DNA of 64,000 nucleotides from Halobacillus andaensis (GTDB taxonomy: Bacteria; Bacillota; Bacilli; Bacillales; Halobacillaceae). A program made the position numbers and the translations under genes. Location: positions 1 to 64,000 of the forward strand of contig NZ_BMEL01000004.1 of the NCBI RefSeq assembly GCF_014636475.1. The letters are read 5' to 3'. The notes under the pieces were generated by a model. It was given only the letters and a program-made list of their open reading frames with translations. It was not told the DNA's origin and made no database searches. This document shows, one piece after another, positions 50,558 through 59,263 of this stretch. How positions within the stretch are numbered: position 1 is the stretch's first letter; each line of letters opens with the position of its first letter.

Positions 50558-51427
50558 TTAGTCGGACTGCTTCACACTAAGTACGGTGACCGTCGTCAGG
50601 ATGAGTACCATTCCAAGAAATTGAACGATGCCCAAATCATCTCCCATAAGCATAACGCCAAATAATGAAGCTGTCACCGGCTCTACCATAGCGACCATTG
50701 AAGCAGTTGACGGGGCAGTCCTTCGAATACCAATTACATAAAAGATAAATGAAATTCCAGCTCCCAGGATTCCTAATAGAATAAACCAACCTAAGTCGTT
50801 TGACATCACCACACTGGCTGCTTCACCCCTGTTCATAAAGAGAAGAAGAATGAGGCAGAATGAAAAAAAGGCGATAGTTAAGGTAGTCTGCGGCTTTGCA
50901 ATAGAAGCGGTTTTTTTAAATCCAAATATAAACAATGCATAACAAAGTCCAGCAGCAAGCCCCGCTGCCGCCCCTAGAAAACTTACTGAAATCGATTCGG
51001 GGTTGTAGGCACCTGTAAGCAGGATAATCCCGATAAGTACGCCGGCAATGCATCCCCATTTGAACCAGGTCGACCGTTCTATTCCTAATAAAAAGGAGAT
51101 TAAAAGAACAAACACAGGGGCCGAGTACACTAAAGTAGCCGCAACTGCAATGCTTGAAGACTCGATACTAAGAAAATAAAAAGTGAAATTACCAGCTACA
51201 CCAAGACCAGCTAATAAGGACCATATATATAAACGAGTAGAGGCTGTCCAATTTTGTTTAAAGCGAACGAGAAACCAGGCGAGAAAACATATAAATCCCA
51301 CAGCCCCCCGGTAAAATGAAATCACAATAGGATCCCAGCCCTTGTCCATTAAAATATCGGCAATCCCCCCGCTAATGCCCCAAAATAAACCCGCTAACAT
51401 AACTAAACCTACACCTGTATATTTCAT
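50558..51427 (-). CDS. EamA/DMT-family transporter (paralogue 2)
   Basis: 289 residues with ten helices. Start ATG behind AGGAGGC, aligned with the start of the paralogue at 12109. Long identical blocks (GGIADILMDKGWDPIVIS differs at one residue; ALFIFGFK; MVAMVEPVTASLFG). The 5' flanks of both genes are also related (GTAATGGTAC; TCTTTACGTT). A duplicated exporter of unknown substrate. Confidence 0.85.
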   Translation of the reverse strand: MKYTGVGLVMLAGLFWGISGGIADILMDKGWDPIVISFYRGAVGFICFLAWFLVRFKQNWTASTRLYIWSLLAGLGVAGNFTFYFLSIESSSIAVAATLVYSAPVFVLLISFLLGIERSTWFKWGCIAGVLIGIILLTGAYNPESISVSFLGAAAGLAAGLCYALFIFGFKKTASIAKPQTTLTIAFFSFCLILLLFMNRGEAASVVMSNDLGWFILLGILGAGISFIFYVIGIRRTAPSTASMVAMVEPVTASLFGVMLMGDDLGIVQFLGMVLILTTVTVLSVKQSD

Positions 51428-51855
51428 TGTGTGCCTCCTAGTAATAAGTAATGGTACGAAAATTTGAAAACCTTATGCGACATTAAACGTAAATTGGAGG
51501 ATCAAACGATTCTCTTTACGTTTTTCATCAAGTTTTAAAAGGTGTTAACGGTAGTTCCTTTAATTTCTCAAATTTAAACCTCAATAAGAAGAGAAAGGAC
51601 AACGGTCCTAGGATAGAGGTGAAAACCGAATCAATATTATGGACAACCTCAAATTGAACTCATTTAGAGTTCCAACTCTCGCAAGCTTACCTGGAAAAAG
51701 TCCACGCAGAGATGTAATAGAAACTTCGGGTTAAGGAGCCTGGGAGATCAGTTGGTATTTTTCGTGATAGTAATGGAAACCTAAAAAGTAAGGTTAGTTT
51801 GCTTCGATCCGGGGTAGGAAATAGAAGTATTTAAACTAAGAAGAATGGTGATCAT
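51428..51855. other. intergenic region, one possible relic
   Basis: Begins with the conserved flank of the DMT gene. A frame at about 51740-51832 reading PGRSVGIFRDSNGNLKSKVS and ending GVGNRSI-stop resembles the end of a VOC protein but lacks a start. No other gene seen. Confidence 0.3.
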
Positions 51856-53253
51856 GTGGGTCTCTTTTACTATATAAAGAAATATTTTAAAATGTCGAGA
51901 CGTCAGCGGAAAAGTGAATTAAAATCAACTCTTTGGTTTATGCCTTTCTGGTATATCGTTGGAGCGGTGTGTTTATCCGCTTTTACCTTTTATCTAGATT
52001 ATGTCGTTGATATCAGCTTGTATTTGCCGGCTGCTGTCGGTTTCAGCGGCCAGACGCTGCAGGTGCTTTTAAGTGCCCTCGTAGGAGGAGTGCTTACGCT
52101 AAGCGCGTTTACGATTAACTCCCTGCTCGTCGCCTTGACGACGTTCAGCGGACAGTTTTCTTCCAAAATGCTTGTCAACTTTGTCAGTGACCGGGCGACC
52201 CAGCACGTACTCGGTATTTTTAACGGCAGTTTTATTTATGTACTTTTAAACTTTTTATACGTTACACATGAAGAAGAAGAGTACATTGTAGCGACACCGG
52301 TCTTATCGATTCTGACAGCTATTACGGCTGCGGTCACGTTTATTTATTTTATTAACCATACAACGACCTGGATGCAGGTGCACAACATCAGCTTCAATAT
52401 GAATGCCAAGTCAAAATCAGTGCAGGCTTCTCTAGAAAAAGAATTAAAGCCATACCGCCTGGAAAAGGAGGTAGACGAAGAATCCCTTCCTTTTGCGTCT
52501 GATGGAAAAGTGTTAACAGCCAGCCAATCCGGTTATCTTCAAGTGGCTGACTTTTCAAAACTGATTAAACAGGCGAATCGAGATAACATTCTCCTGCAAT
52601 TTGACGTTAGAATTGGAGAATTTGTTGTAGAAGGAACTCCCATGCTTACGTATTGGGAATACGGACGAGCCATTCATCCAGAACGCTACATTAAGTCTGT
52701 TGAAATCGGGGTCAAACAAACCGAAATTCAAGACCTGGAGTATGGGCTGATTAAGCTTGCCGAAGTAGCCATCAAAGCTTTAGGTCACAATGACCCTCTT
52801 ACCGTTACGAATACGATTCATCAAATTGCTGATTTGCTGAAGAGCATCGGCCAGTCGACGAATTTCTCTCCTTATCTTTTTGATCAGGAAGAGGAGCTGC
52901 GCGTGATCTTAAGTCAAAAGGATTTTCGTTATTACCTTCATAAGGGATTTGCCTCGATTCGTGAGTACGCGAACCAGAACTCGACAGTGATGACGGAACT
53001 TTTAACGATGGTATCCCTGCTGAGCAAAACGATGGATGAAGAAGTGCACAGTGATTTATGGGAATTTGCCCGTCAGACCATTTTAGGATTTGATAACTAC
53101 AGCCTGTACGAAAACGACTGTCTGTATATTTTGGAGCAGTTATCCGAACTCGCTAAAAACACAGATCATGAGCAGGATTACCTTTTCCTGCTTGAATATA
53201 TGCTGCAGCGGGTGAGCTCAAAGAGTGCGGCTGAAGTGCGTTCTTCTCTTTAA
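51856..53253 (+). CDS. DUF2254 membrane protein
   Basis: 465 residues from a GTG. Four membrane helices in the first 160 residues (for example FWYIVGAVCLSAFTFYLDYV and LVGGVLTLSAFTINSLLVAL), typical of DUF2254, then a soluble C-terminal domain (YLQVADFSKLIKQANRDNIL; LLSKTMDEEVHSDLWEFARQ). The family has no established function. Weak RBS. Followed closely by a convergent pseudogene. Confidence 0.82.
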   Translation: MGLFYYIKKYFKMSRRQRKSELKSTLWFMPFWYIVGAVCLSAFTFYLDYVVDISLYLPAAVGFSGQTLQVLLSALVGGVLTLSAFTINSLLVALTTFSGQFSSKMLVNFVSDRATQHVLGIFNGSFIYVLLNFLYVTHEEEEYIVATPVLSILTAITAAVTFIYFINHTTTWMQVHNISFNMNAKSKSVQASLEKELKPYRLEKEVDEESLPFASDGKVLTASQSGYLQVADFSKLIKQANRDNILLQFDVRIGEFVVEGTPMLTYWEYGRAIHPERYIKSVEIGVKQTEIQDLEYGLIKLAEVAIKALGHNDPLTVTNTIHQIADLLKSIGQSTNFSPYLFDQEEELRVILSQKDFRYYLHKGFASIREYANQNSTVMTELLTMVSLLSKTMDEEVHSDLWEFARQTILGFDNYSLYENDCLYILEQLSELAKNTDHEQDYLFLLEYMLQRVSSKSAAEVRSSL

Positions 53254-53254
53254 A

Positions 53255-53473
53255 CTATTTTCTGAAACGAGCCATGATTAGCTTTAGGGGCTGTTCATGA
53301 TATTTCCAAAAACATATAAGAATGGCCATAATGATTAGAATAACGGCAAATCAAAGACTGCACTTTATGCCTCTCTGTTTATTTCCAGTAGTATAAAGTA
53401 ATACGTCTGCTGTCACATAAAATAGCATCAAAGTTGAGAGAAGCAGAAGTGAAGAAAGGCCAGGATGAGACTG
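53255..53473 (-). pseudogene. 3' part of a dead membrane-protein gene
   Basis: Minus-strand frame: GLSSLLLLSTLMLFYVTADV, LLYTTGNKQRGIKCSL, then an in-frame TGA (53351-53353), then FAVILIIMAILICFWKYHEQ and PLKLIMARFRK-stop. Two helices and a YHEQPLK ending like that of acyltransferase-3 proteins. A second stop lies upstream at 53474. Truncated and interrupted. The rest of the gap to 53784 is promoter sequence. Confidence 0.55.
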
Positions 53474-53501
53474 TCAATATGAGTAAAACTGAATAGAACC
53501 T

Positions 53502-53543
53502 AAAAAATCCGAATGATTCGATTGAAATCAGTTCGGATTTTTT
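53502..53543. terminator. terminator with ATCCGAA arms
   Basis: AAAAAATCCGAA (53502-53513) and TTCGGATTTTTT (53532-53543), extended by inner GATT/AATC pairing. Probably serves the DUF2254 gene. Confidence 0.8.
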
Positions 53544-53784
53544 GAGGCAAGGCAAGTATCTTTTGGAATTACACCCACAGCTACCTATTAAAGTTCTATT
53601 CTATCAGGGGTCTTCGAATCAAGCGGTTCCCATAGGAGTCTGCGAATTTTTCCCTAACAATCTATCTTGTCGAGTTTATATTTGTATAACAACAAAAATA
53701 TCATTTAATTAAATAAAAATTTATTGTAAAACGATAAATGACATGGTAAATTAAATGTACCATTAATTTAGTGAGGTGCGTTTG

Positions 53785-54267
53785 ATGAAACGTGGAACAA
53801 CACTCTTTTTAAAATTGGCTGTCATTCTGATTGGTCTCCCGATTCTTGCTTTATGTATCTTTGCAGTGCCCGAGATCGCCGACTTTGCCGCAGAATTTTT
53901 TCCCGATCTTGCTTTTATGAAAATTTTCATCTGGATTTATCTATACGTCACAGCCATCCCTTTCTTCTTCGCGCTGTACCAGGCCTTTAAGCTATTGAGC
54001 TTCATTGATAAAAATAAAGCATTCTCCGATTTATCGGTGAAAGCATTAAAGGTGATCAAAAACTGTGCTGTGGCTATTAGCGGGTTATATGTTGTGCTCA
54101 TGCCGGTCATTTATATCGTGGCAGAATACGATGATGCGCCGGGTGTGATCGTCCTTGGGTTAATCATTATTTTTGCTTCCATGGTAATCGCTGTTTTTGC
54201 CGCCGTGCTTCAACGACTGCTGCAGGAAGCGATCCAAATCAAATCAGAAAACGATTTAACGGTCTGA
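53785..54267 (+). CDS. yoaS: DUF2975 membrane protein, YoaS-like
   Basis: 160 residues from the ATG at 53785 (GAGGTG upstream). Four helices in the DUF2975 arrangement, with FKLLSFIDKNKAFSDLSVKA between helices 2 and 3. It is directly followed by a small XRE regulator and a DUF817 gene, the same order as yoaS-yozG-yoaT of Bacillus subtilis. Function unknown; the pairing suggests the membrane protein signals to the regulator. Confidence 0.88.
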   Translation: MKRGTTLFLKLAVILIGLPILALCIFAVPEIADFAAEFFPDLAFMKIFIWIYLYVTAIPFFFALYQAFKLLSFIDKNKAFSDLSVKALKVIKNCAVAISGLYVVLMPVIYIVAEYDDAPGVIVLGLIIIFASMVIAVFAAVLQRLLQEAIQIKSENDLTV

Positions 54268-54277
54268 GGTGAAGACG

Positions 54278-54490
54278 ATGGCTATTATTATTAACATTGA
54301 CGTCATGCTGGCGAAAAGGAAAATGAGCGTAACCGAACTTTCGGAAAGAGTTGGAATCACGATGGCCAACCTTTCGATATTGAAAAATGGAAAAGCAAAA
54401 GCGATTCGGATCTCAACGCTGGATGCGATTTGTAAGGCATTGGACTGTCAGCCTGGAGATCTCCTGGAATACAGACCTGATGAAGAATAA
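54278..54490 (+). CDS. yozG: XRE-family regulator, YozG-like
   Basis: 70 residues from the ATG at 54278 (GAGGTGA 5 nt upstream), entirely one Cro/C1 helix-turn-helix: VTELSERVGITMANLSILKN, then ISTLDAICKALDCQPGDLLE. Overlapping SD with the yoaS stop implies coupling. Probably autoregulates the operon. Confidence 0.9.
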   Translation: MAIIINIDVMLAKRKMSVTELSERVGITMANLSILKNGKAKAIRISTLDAICKALDCQPGDLLEYRPDEE

Positions 54491-54508
54491 TGAGGAGGAG
54501 GCGATAGG

Positions 54509-55309
54509 ATGAGAGCCATCACACAACTTCTGCATTTTGGCTGGCAGCAGGCTCTATCCTGCCTGTTTCCTGTCGTCATTTTTGCCTCATTAGCGATTAC
54601 TCAAGTCATACCACTGCCTTTCCTGCCGCGGTATGACTGGCTGCTGATCATCTTTCTTCTCATGCAGTGGTGGATGGTTCGTTCCGGACTTGAAACGCGG
54701 GATGAACTAAAGGTGATTACATTGTTCCACTTGATTGGGCTGGCGCTGGAGCTTTTTAAGGTACATATGGGCTCCTGGTCGTATCCAGACGAAGGCTATT
54801 CGAAAATACTCGGCGTCCCGTTATACAGCGGTTTTATGTACGCTAGTGTGGCCAGTTACCTCTGTCAGGCGTGGAGAAGATTAAAGGTCGAGCTTGTGAA
54901 GTGGCCGTCTTTTTGGGTCGTCGCTCCTTTAGCCGCGGCCATCTATTTGAACTTTTTTACCCATCATTACTGGATCGACGTGCGCTGGTGGTTATCTGGA
55001 CTGGTCATCATTGTTTTCTGGTCTTCCTGGGTTCGTTATGAGGTGAATGGTTCTCATTATCGGATGCCGATCGCCCTTTCTTTTGTACTGATCGGCTTCT
55101 TCATATGGGTTGCTGAAAATATCGCAACTTTTTTTGGTGCCTGGGAGTATCCCAATCAGACGGATGCCTGGAGTCTCGTTCATTTAGGAAAAGTGAGTTC
55201 GTGGCTGCTGCTTGTGATTGTGAGCTTTTTAATTGTGGCAATGTTAAAGCAGGTGAAGGGGAAACGTTTCACTCTTGCATGGCTTCAGGAAAAGAAGACG
55301 TTTTATTGA
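54509..55309 (+). CDS. yoaT: DUF817 membrane protein, YoaT-like
   Basis: 266 residues with about eight helices. ELFKVHMGSWSYPDEGYSKI and the GVPLYSGFMYASVASYLCQA segment are characteristic of DUF817. RBS GAGGAGGAGG. Third gene of the yoaS-yozG-yoaT unit. Function unknown. Confidence 0.88.
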   Translation: MRAITQLLHFGWQQALSCLFPVVIFASLAITQVIPLPFLPRYDWLLIIFLLMQWWMVRSGLETRDELKVITLFHLIGLALELFKVHMGSWSYPDEGYSKILGVPLYSGFMYASVASYLCQAWRRLKVELVKWPSFWVVAPLAAAIYLNFFTHHYWIDVRWWLSGLVIIVFWSSWVRYEVNGSHYRMPIALSFVLIGFFIWVAENIATFFGAWEYPNQTDAWSLVHLGKVSSWLLLVIVSFLIVAMLKQVKGKRFTLAWLQEKKTFY

Positions 55310-55380
55310 AATTTTTTTGTGAATAGTGAGTATTCTGTTATGTTGTAAAAAGTTACCTGTTCAAATGAAAGAGTGTCTAT

Positions 55381-55533
55381 TATAATGAACATGCCATCCA
55401 ACTTACTCCAACCCGTTCAGTAAGTTTATTTCGGTGATGGCCCTATGCCTATTTCCGCTCCCATGTTCACATGGGACCCCTATTTATGTAGAAACCCACA
55501 GAACGTCTAAGGATCTAGTCTTAGACGTTTTTT
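55381..55533 (+). ncRNA. candidate small RNA
   Basis: TATAAT at 55381-55386 (weak -35) would start a transcript near 55393. It ends at a strong terminator: AACGTCTAAG (55502-55511), loop, CTTAGACGTT (55520-55529), then TTTT. The 140 nt have no ORF above 12 codons, C-rich unpaired stretches (CCATCCAACTTACTCCAACC) and a hairpin TCCCATG/CATGGGA near 55460-55478. C-rich loops are typical of Firmicute sRNAs that pair with Shine-Dalgarno sites. No known family fits. Confidence 0.4.
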
Positions 55534-55717
55534 GTATTGAACACCTGGCAAAGGAAGCCGCCTATCCCAGTAACTGATTATTTTCCCCTCCCTAGAAAAT
55601 GGTTGTAAATTACTTGTAACGTCTGTACGCAGGTTAAAAAATCAAGCATAATGAGGGAGAATACATAAGTCTTTTTTACTGAATAATTACTAAATATTTG
55701 ATCGTGAGTGGTTTGCT

Positions 55718-56113
55718 ATGCTGTTTTCTGTTAGAAAAAATAATTATCCTCAATCATTTGTAGATTATGTTAATGTTCATAAGGATCAAGTGTACCAGCT
55801 TAGTTATATGCTGACGGGGAACTCCCGTGCGGCGGAAGAAATTTCGACCGAGGCATTTCTGCGAGCCTATACGCAGACAAATTACAAACGTTACATAACT
55901 AAGAACCATACGCAGCTTTATCGAATAGTTGTCGATCTTGTTACTGATTATCTAGCCGAGCGTAAAACAGAAACAGGGAAAAAGAAAGTTGGCAAGGATA
56001 CGTTAGAAGACTCCTTAATAGCTCTGCCTATTAGGGAAAGGGTGAAGGTAGTATTGAAGTATATCTTTGAACTGCAGTCGAGGGACATTGAAGCCATTCT
56101 AGAGTCCATGTAA
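55718..56113 (+). CDS. ECF-like sigma-70 factor with damaged region 4
   Basis: 131 residues. Region 2 is clear (YPQSFVDYVNVHKDQVYQLS; YMLTGNSRAAEEISTEAFLR). The linker and region 4 start (LPIRERVKVVLKYIFELQSR; DIEAILES) but stop where the recognition helix TVK-R should follow. One base over, the DNA reads HVKRELIFKS-stop-FPNMHGITAESIEKRL and KEGYIDRLY-stop (to 56217). A frameshift near 56103 plus a TAG at 56135-56137 would explain this. Probably a recent pseudogene or a factor unable to read -35 elements. Confidence 0.6.
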   Translation: MLFSVRKNNYPQSFVDYVNVHKDQVYQLSYMLTGNSRAAEEISTEAFLRAYTQTNYKRYITKNHTQLYRIVVDLVTDYLAERKTETGKKKVGKDTLEDSLIALPIRERVKVVLKYIFELQSRDIEAILESM

Positions 56114-56244
56114 AGAGGGAGCTAATATTCAAGTCGTAGTTCCCCAATATGCATGGAATAACTGCGGAATCCATAGAGAAAAGGCTGAAAGAAGGATACA
56201 TCGACCGGCTTTACTAAACCAGTATGATGAAAGGCGGGGGAGCA

Positions 56245-56634
56245 ATGAAGAGGGTTATTTTATTTGACGGGGAGTGTAACTTCTGTGATCAAAGTGTCCA
56301 ATTTATCATCAAAAGAGACCCGAAAGCATCCTTTGCATTTGCTTCGTTACAAAGTGAAAAAGGGAAAGAATTATTGAGGAAGCATCATGCCCCAGAAGAC
56401 ATTGACAGCCTGGTGCTGATCGAACATAATCGCTGCTATGTTCAATCCTCCGCAGCTCTTCGGATTTGTAAACATTTAAAAGGGGCATGGAAGCTGCCGT
56501 ATGTTCTCTTACTCATGCCCAAACCTTTGAGGGATTTTGTTTACAGCATCCTGGCAAACAATAGGTACAAATGGTTTGGGAAGAACGAAAGCTGCCGGCT
56601 GCCTTCCCCCGAAGAACGTAAAAGGTTTTTATAA
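56245..56634 (+). CDS. thiol-disulfide oxidoreductase DCC family protein (DUF393, YuxK-like)
   Basis: 129 residues from the ATG at 56245 (GGGGGAG 4 nt upstream). LFDGECNFCDQSVQFIIKRD carries the DCC/CXXC motif, followed by FAFASLQSEKGKELL and SSAALRICKHL of the DUF393 fold. Thioredoxin-like; redox partner unknown. Complete. Confidence 0.88.
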   Translation: MKRVILFDGECNFCDQSVQFIIKRDPKASFAFASLQSEKGKELLRKHHAPEDIDSLVLIEHNRCYVQSSAALRICKHLKGAWKLPYVLLLMPKPLRDFVYSILANNRYKWFGKNESCRLPSPEERKRFL

Positions 56635-56730
56635 TCGATGACGCTATTCTTGTGGTCATTTACTTGGCGTAGAAACTCATAACTATTTCACTAACTATAA
56701 TTTGCTTAATGCCTTCGCTAATAAGTAGAA

Positions 56731-56777
56731 ATGTTCTTTTTTTCCTGAGAATGTTCATATATGCCTCGAAATGTTCA
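56731..56777 (+). repeat. phased ATGTTCA array 1 (three units)
   Basis: ATGTTCT at 56731, ATGTTCA at 56751 and 56771, exactly 20 bp apart. The spacers (TTTTTCCTGAGA; TATATGCCTCGAA) match those of array 2 at 58934. It lies in the 266-nt region upstream of the 56901 lipoprotein gene. Confidence 0.7.
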
Positions 56778-56900
56778 TAAAATTGATTTCTGAGATTGGT
56801 ATGATGATCTAATTGTTCTCTGAAAAAGCTTTCCTTTTCCTAATGGCGGGCGGCTAACCGTCTATTTCATAGATGAACTAAATATATAAGGATGACATGC

Positions 56901-57644
56901 ATGAAACGACAAACGATTTCATTTCTGCTTGCTGCTTTCTTAACCGTGCTGCTTTTAACGAGTTGTAAAAGCTTAGAAGGGGAGCAAGAGCTTGAAATAG
57001 ATAATGAACAAGAAGAAACGGAAGATCAAAAAGTTGAAGATATTATCTTTCATAGTGCTTCTAAAGAAAGCGAAACACCAGGGGAAGCCGTTCAAGAACA
57101 ATACGAGGTTGTTTTTAGTGATGAAGAGAGTGAATTTCCTGAAGCGTCTTCCGTCCTCCATGAAACGGGGGTAGAGGATCGAAGCATCGTTTCGATACGT
57201 TCACCTGAAGGGGAAAACAACTATAGTGTTTTTCTGTATGAACGAGAAGAAGTGTGGGAAATCAGAGGTTCCGTGCGGATCGATGCGAACGAGGGGGAAA
57301 GCTTTACAGATTCAGAAGGCTTAACTTTACCAATGGAGGACTACAGAACCACTCATCTACAATTAGACGATTCAGAAAGTGATATGTGGACGTTCGTGAA
57401 CGATCAAAAAGTGGTCAATGTAACCACGTTTGAGGAATTTCCGTTAAGACAAGAGGCCGAGGAAGTGGAGCTGGCGGAAGGCCGAAAGGGATTTGTCCAG
57501 GAGGATTCCTATGGTCACACGTCCATCTATTATTATGATAGAGGAAAAGTAGTCGTTGTATCTGGCACTCTTACAGAAAGAGAAGCGATTGACTTAGCGG
57601 AATCACTGCCTCCTGTCAGCTCAGTTGACTTCCCGAAACAATAG
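56901..57644 (+). CDS. lipoprotein with a DUF4367-like domain
   Basis: 247 residues from the ATG at 56901 (AAGGATG upstream). Signal ends LLTSC. An acidic linker precedes a two-part fold. The C-terminal half (VNVTTFEEFPLRQ ... HTSIYYYDRGKVVVVSGTLT-EREAIDLAESL) is DUF4367-like. Secreted and membrane-anchored. Upstream lies ATGTTCA array 1. Function unknown. Confidence 0.68.
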   Translation: MKRQTISFLLAAFLTVLLLTSCKSLEGEQELEIDNEQEETEDQKVEDIIFHSASKESETPGEAVQEQYEVVFSDEESEFPEASSVLHETGVEDRSIVSIRSPEGENNYSVFLYEREEVWEIRGSVRIDANEGESFTDSEGLTLPMEDYRTTHLQLDDSESDMWTFVNDQKVVNVTTFEEFPLRQEAEEVELAEGRKGFVQEDSYGHTSIYYYDRGKVVVVSGTLTEREAIDLAESLPPVSSVDFPKQ

Positions 57645-57716
57645 CCATTAAGGTTGTGGCGGTTTCGTAGAAAAGCTTTAGGAGCCTGTTTAGTACTTTG
57701 ATAGAGGTGGTATTTT

Positions 57717-58316
57717 TTGAAACATGTAGGTTTACTAGTAATTGCGGGGTGTGTACTTACAGCGTGCTCTGATGATTCACCAGAACCTGAACAGAAGGAT
57801 ACTTCAGCCGATCCCTTAGCGCCGCATTATGCAGAGATCCTCGATTATTATGGACAGTTATACAACACCATCGATGCGTCGATTGAAGACGACAAAAGTG
57901 AGGACTATTATGAAGGTATTGCTGATAATGCTAAAATCACGCTGCAGACTGCTTTAGTATACGACCAAATCGATGATTTATCTTATGATCATTTATCAGA
58001 ATAAGTTTCAGGTGATGAAGTAGAAAAAGTCAAAGAGATTAATAGCTACTTATACGATGCTACGTTCCACCTCACTCAAATAATGAAGGAGGAAAAAGTA
58101 GATAAAGAGGGCGTCACTCCATATTTAAAGGAGCTTAAAGCTGAGCTAGATGTTAGTGGTGTATCCAGTCATGATTTAAACTATTATAATTTACTAAAAA
58201 ACCCCCGGCCCGTTGCCGAGGAAAATAGTGAGGCGGAAATCCTTGAATTAATCGATCAAATGCTGGAGGACTCTAAAGAATTCTTTGAAACGGTTGATAA
58301 AGAAGCAGAGAATTAG
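57717..58316 (+). pseudogene. lipoprotein gene interrupted by one in-frame stop
   Basis: From a TTG behind GAGGTGG: MKHVGLLVIAGCVLTACSDD, a lipoprotein signal, then 95 codons to a TAA (58002-58004). The same frame continues for 103 more good codons (VSGDEVEKVKEINSYLYDAT; TQIMKEEKVDKEGVTPYLKE) to 58316. A single change of the TAA would restore a 199-residue protein. Family not recognised. The downstream part has an ATG at 58083 (AAGGAGG is just after it, not before). Confidence 0.65.
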
Positions 58317-58325
58317 GTACAACCA

Positions 58326-58499
58326 TTAATACAATTTTTTTAATATGAACTGGGCAATTACACGGGCAGCAAGTCCGATTAATAGTGCTATAAGCCAAAT
58401 GATTAAAATGTTATCAGACACTATCATCCCAACCTGGAATCCATAAACGAGCGCAACTCCTATTATAATTCCTATAATAATTCTTTGAGACAATTTCAT
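58326..58499 (-). CDS. two-helix membrane micro-protein
   Basis: 57 residues behind AGAGGTGG: MKLSQRIIIGIIIGVALVYG, then ILIIWLIALLIGLAARVIAQ and a basic end. Convergent with the interrupted lipoprotein gene. Not recognised. Confidence 0.6.
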   Translation of the reverse strand: MKLSQRIIIGIIIGVALVYGFQVGMIVSDNILIIWLIALLIGLAARVIAQFILKKLY

Positions 58500-58665
58500 A
58501 GTTCCACCTCTTACAATTATATTGACGATCTAATCCCTATATTTCCTAAGAGGGAATAGTTAAACATTTCCATGTCCAGTGAAAGAGTAACATTATGGAT
58601 CGCCCCTTACCTACAGCAGGAAAAACCCACTTTTTGTCGAAAGTTGTCTTCAGGAGGTGTTTTTG

Positions 58666-58887
58666 GTGAAAGAGATTGTGACGAATGTGTCTTTATGCAA
58701 TGGCCATGTGATTAAAATGGTTCTTGAAAGAGAAAGCGTAGAAGCTGTCATTGAAGAGCTGCTGGAAAGCAGCGGTACATTTAATGAAGATGGAGTTTCT
58801 TTTTTAAAAGATCATGTGATTTCGGTGGAAGCCAGTGAGAAGCGCTTACCACGAACGAGTACTGATGCAAAGAAATATGTACCTTGA
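58666..58887 (+). CDS. small soluble protein, unknown
   Basis: 73 residues from the GTG at 58666; AGGAGGTG lies 8 nt upstream. Contains IVTNVSLCNGHVIKMVLERE and EAVIEELLESSGTFNEDGVS. No family recognised. A good terminator follows. Confidence 0.55.
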   Translation: MKEIVTNVSLCNGHVIKMVLERESVEAVIEELLESSGTFNEDGVSFLKDHVISVEASEKRLPRTSTDAKKYVP

Positions 58888-58891
58888 TCGG

Positions 58892-58918
58892 AAGCATCCC
58901 ATTTGGGGTGCTTTTTAT
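58892..58918 (+). terminator. terminator of the 58666 gene
   Basis: AGCATCCC (58893-58900) and GGGGTGCT (58905-58912) with one G-U pair, then TTTTATAT. Confidence 0.8.
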
Positions 58919-58933
58919 ATTAATTGGAGGAGG

Positions 58934-59041
58934 ATGTTCATATTTTCCTGAGAATGTTCATATATTGGGCGAAATGTTCACAAAACCACTCCAAATGTTC
59001 ATATATTCCTTACAATGTGCATAAATGCTGTGAAAGGTTCA
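58934..59041 (+). repeat. phased ATGTTCA array 2 (six units)
   Basis: ATGTTCA at 58934, 58954, 58974 and 58995, ATGTGCA at 59015 and AGGTTCA at 59035: spacings 20, 20, 21, 20, 20. The spacers are AT-rich; the first two resemble those of array 1. No ORF uses the array. Confidence 0.75.
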
Positions 59042-59052
59042 TATTGCTAGAT

Positions 59053-59133
59053 TCACTGGCTTTTGCGATCAATGCTTGATACGAAAACAATCGCTGCAAG
59101 CACAAGTAATCCAACTGCGTTCTTAATTTTCAT
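59053..59133 (-). CDS. 26-residue membrane peptide
   Basis: MKIKNAVGLLVLAAIVFVSS then IDRKSQ-stop, behind AGGGAG. One helix with a basic N-terminus. It lies between arrays 2 and 3. Confidence 0.45.
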   Translation of the reverse strand: MKIKNAVGLLVLAAIVFVSSIDRKSQ

Positions 59134-59263
59134 TTTCTCAAACTCCCTTTTAAACTTTTTATGATGTTATAAGGACTATATCATATGAAGTTATTTTTTG
59201 GTAAAAATGTAATTTAGAAGTTGTGACATTTATATAGTGATCGATTTAATAAAGTTCTAGCAA

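Noticed and set aside
58934-59041. CRISPR array
   Set aside because: The conserved core is only seven bases, units are 20-21 bp and no cas genes are present.
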